A stretch of 64,000 nucleotides of DNA from Beta vulgaris subsp. vulgaris. Taxonomy: Eukaryota > Streptophyta > Magnoliopsida > Caryophyllales > Amaranthaceae. Each line of letters begins with the position of its first letter. Within the stretch, counting starts at the first letter, position 1. Of this stretch, positions 61,110 to 64,000 are shown one piece after another. Both the position numbers and the translations under genes were made by a program. Where the stretch lies: positions 11,166,560 to 11,230,559 of the forward strand of contig NC_079210.1 of the NCBI RefSeq assembly GCF_026745355.1, read 5' to 3'. Below the pieces are notes generated by a model. The model was not told the DNA's origin and ran no database searches. It saw only the letters and a list, made by a program, of their open reading frames with translations.

Positions 61110-62009
61110 GTGATTCAATTTTAGTGGAGGAAGGAGAGGGTTTTTCGGCTTTGTGGGAGGAGAGAGAGTGAGAAGTGTTTTTGGGATTCATATTTTGTGG
61201 AGTTATTTTCGGTTTTATGAGAAGTAAAAGAAGAAGTTTTTTGGTTTAAGGAAGGAATAAAATAAATAATATAAAACCGTGTATTGTACACGTTTTATGA
61301 AAAAAATCTTCTATCTAAATAAAAAAAAATATCTTCAGCTAACTTGAGAGATGTAAGGAAAAAAATCAGATTTTTAGGAAATAAAATCTGAACATAATTT
61401 TTTGGTTTTTCGAATTTTGAAAAGAAAAAAATCTAAAAGATACTAAACTGGTGGGAACAGCAGTTTGGGAACAATGAATGGAAACAAGAAATTTGCTACT
61501 TTGGAACTCCATTAATTTTTTTTAATCCTTTGTCATCACTTAAGGCATAGAATTGTTTCCTATGAACAATAAGGGAAAATTATTGACATTGGTGAGCAGT
61601 TTTCAGACTTTTTACTTATACATATGAAATAATCATATAAGGTTGTGATGTATTTAAGCAAATAAAAACATCGAAATGCACATCCAGACATAATGCCAAA
61701 GAATTAACACAAAGGGGAATATATGTAGCAATCATTTCAATTGATTAAGCCAAGTTCAAGTCTCAATTTCTCAAACCTATCTCTATTTAAGGGCTTTTGT
61801 CAAGATGTCTGCAATTTGACGTTCAGTCTCACAGAATTCCATTTTAATAAGACCCTTTCAACATTATTTTCAGAAAGTGATGCCTAATATGGATGTGTTT
61901 GACTCTTGAATGATGCACGGGATCTTTAGAAATACTAATAGCACTAGTATTATCACAATAGATGGAACACATTCAAAGTAAAATTCCATAGTAGTCAGTT
62001 AGTTGTTGT
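61110..62009. other. Non-coding spacer between RNase H and env-like ORF
   Basis: AT-rich, no long ORF. It probably holds the leader for the env-like transcript. Confidence 0.5.
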
Positions 62010-63690
62010 TTATCCATAGCATTTGGGAACAACATGCTGCTGCTGCAACATATTCAGCCTCGCTGTAGATAAAGCAACTGTGTTTTGCTTCTTGGTGCTC
62101 CAAGAAACTAAACTATGACTAAGGAACTGAACCATACCTGATGTACTCTTCTTATTGACCAGATCTCCTGCATAGTCAGCATCCGCAAATCCTTTCAATT
62201 CAAAGGTATCACTTCTCGAATAGAATAGGCTTAAATCATCTGTTCCCTTGAGGTATCTTAGGATTCTCTTCACAGCTGTGAGATGAGATTCCTTTGGATT
62301 GGCTTGAAACCTTGCACTGAAAGCAATATCAGGACGACTTGCAGTTAGATATAGTAATGAGCCAATCATATATACCTCGATACTTGGTTTGATCCACACT
62401 TATTCCTATAGAATCTTCATCCAATCTGGTTGAATTCCCATAGGTGTATGATTACTTTGGATGCTTCCAAACCATACTTTTTCAATAGTTCCTTTATGTA
62501 CTTTTGTTGATGGATGTAGATTCCTTCTTCTGTTTGCTTGATTTGCAACCCCAAGAAGAAGTTGAGCTCACCCATCATACTCATTTCAAATTCTTTACTC
62601 ATGAGATTAGCAAAGTCCTTGCACAAAGATTCATTAGTGGCACCAAATATAATATCATCAACATATATTTGAACAACTAATAAATGTTTTCCTTTTGATT
62701 TTAAAAACAAGGTTCGATCCAATTTTCCTCTTTTAAACTCATTTTCAAGAAGGAACTTAGAAAGTCTTTCATACCATGCTCTTGGAGCTTGCTTTAACCC
62801 ATAAAGAGCTTTGTCAAGCTTAAAGACATGATTAGGAAATTCTTTATTTCAAAACCTGGAGGTTGTTCTACAAATACCTCCTCATTAAGATAACCATTTA
62901 GAAAAGCACATTTTACATCCATTTGATACAATTTAAACCCATGAAGGCAGCAAAAGCTATGAAATTCTAATTGCTTCCAATCTTGCAACTGGAGCAAAAG
63001 TTTCTTCATAATCAATGCCTTCCTGTTGATTGTATCCTTTCACAACTAACCTGGCCTTGTTTCTTATTATAGTTCCGAACTCATCTAATTTGTTTCTTAA
63101 CACCCACTTTAAACCAATAACCTTGTTAGGTTTAGGTTCAAGGTGCCAAACTTTGTTTCTTTCAAATTGATGAAGTTCATCCTGCATTGCTACGATCCAA
63201 TCAGCATCAGTGAGAGCTTCTTCATGATTCCTAGGTTCCAACATAGAAAGAAAAGCATGAAAAGCACAAAAGTTTTTCAATTGAGATCTCGTTTGAGTTC
63301 CCTTTTTATGTCACTGATTATTAGTTCCACAGGATGGGAACGATGAGTTTTCCAAGGCTTTGGTTGGAAATCCTGGATGGAAACTTGGTTTCCTTGATCA
63401 TCTTCATTTCCTGTACTTGGGAACCAGGTTCAACAATAGTGGATTCATTCACTAGTGCATCATCACTTAGTTCTTCTTCTTCCTCATTGGGAACAGGAAC
63501 AGGATGTTGTTCCCTTGGCTTTGTTCCCATGACTTCGTCTTCCAAAGTCTCATCAATAAGACTTAGATCTTTTGTCAATCCTATTTCGAAGTCATCTTCA
63601 ACCTGTGTGCTTGCATCAAATTTATCTGTTTCATCAAAAATAACATGCACACTTTCTTCTACACACATAGACCTTTTATTATACACTCTA
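62010..63690 (-). pseudogene. RT and RNase H of the copia element
   Basis: Minus strand, in pieces: 63686-63321 (acidic linker), 63280-62957 ([34 protein letters not shown]), 63015-62794 (QMDVKCAFLNGYLNEEVFV), 62722-62417 (QIYVDDIIFGATNE with the catalytic YVDD) and 62399-62010 (RNase [28 protein letters not shown]). These are the Ty1/copia RT and RNase H motifs in order. Frame changes separate the pieces. Confidence 0.85.
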
Positions 63691-64000
63691 TAAGCCTTGC
63701 TACTAGAAGAATATCCTAAGATACAGCTTCTTCACTTCTAGCATCAAATTTTCCAATATTTTGTTTCCCATTATTATGAACAAAACATTTACATCCAAAT
63801 GTTCTGAAATATGTAATATTGGGCTTTTTACCAAAATACAGCTCATAGGGTTTTATTTAATAAAGGTCTTACCATGGCTCGATTTATAATATGACAAGCA
63901 GTATTCACAGCTTCTGCCCAAAATTTTTAGGAAGACCACTAGCTATCAACATAGTCCTAGCCATTCTTCTAGTGTTCTATTCTTCCTTTCAACAACACCA
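63691..64000 (-). pseudogene. Integrase C-terminal part of the copia element, cut by the window edge
   Basis: The minus strand reads RKNRTLEE, then FWAEAVNTACHIINRA and pieces like FGCKCFVHNN, the end of the copia integrase core. Frame changes occur near 63930 and 63850-63860. Confidence 0.75.

Larger units (their letters stand above)
57202..64000 (-). mobile_element. Ty1/copia element, SIRE/Maximus-like, 3' part
   Basis: On the minus strand the order is integrase end (from the window edge), RT, RNase H, an extra env-like ORF, polypurine tract and 3' LTR. The extra ORF after RNase H is typical of the SIRE/Maximus clade. The 5' LTR, gag and protease lie outside the window. Frames are broken at several places. 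Confidence 0.85.

Overview
This window is repeat-rich nuclear DNA from a flowering plant, most likely a eudicot. It is AT-rich, its genes have GT-AG introns, and it contains plant-type retrotransposons, Helitrons, CACTA, MULE, hAT and Harbinger-like elements. I cannot fix the species; a Caryophyllales plant is a guess.

Bases 1-12,400 form a small, locally duplicated gene cluster. It holds two F-box-like genes of the At1g67623 type (121-1227; 10541-11601, broken). It also holds four copies of an unrecognised ~80-residue acidic helical protein, called family A here (2856, 5212, 7610 and a broken copy at 12091). Two copies of a second unrecognised family B lie at 2025 and 6635, both frameshifted, and a six-exon OB-fold-like gene lies at 8838-9971. 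A duplicated ~1.3 kb non-coding unit carries paired WRKY-box-like inverted repeats and a TATA box. These lie in front of family A copies, and two promoter copies have no gene behind them.

Bases 13,200-27,950 hold a 5.7 kb LTR-like element with a 5-bp target duplication, followed by a many-exon Helitron with RPA-like, zinc-finger, HUH-Rep and PIF1-helicase parts. Its 3' hairpin and CTAG end are clear. Directly after it lie five exons of a mannose-1-phosphate guanylyltransferase-alpha-like gene, probably captured by an element.

Bases 29,814-42,356 are a Ty3/gypsy chromovirus (Tekay-like) with both LTRs. A hairpin-rich CACTA element is nested in the left LTR, and a poly(A)-tailed retroposon lies in reverse in the right LTR. 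Its gag-pol is broken by many one-base indels.

Bases 42,357-57,200 are a patchwork: a minisatellite running into a CA repeat, a LINE-endonuclease-like pseudogene, a hAT-type element with two snRNA-promoter-like modules, two MULEs with exact 9-bp target duplications (one inside a second, truncated Helitron), a copia-type LTR remnant and a Harbinger-type MITE.

Bases 57,200-64,000 are the 3' two thirds of a Ty1/copia element on the minus strand, with integrase, RT and RNase H, followed by an extra env-like ORF of the SIRE/Maximus type and the 3' LTR. No rRNA, tRNA or CRISPR was found. One-base indels are so frequent across unrelated genes that some breaks may be assembly errors rather than real decay.
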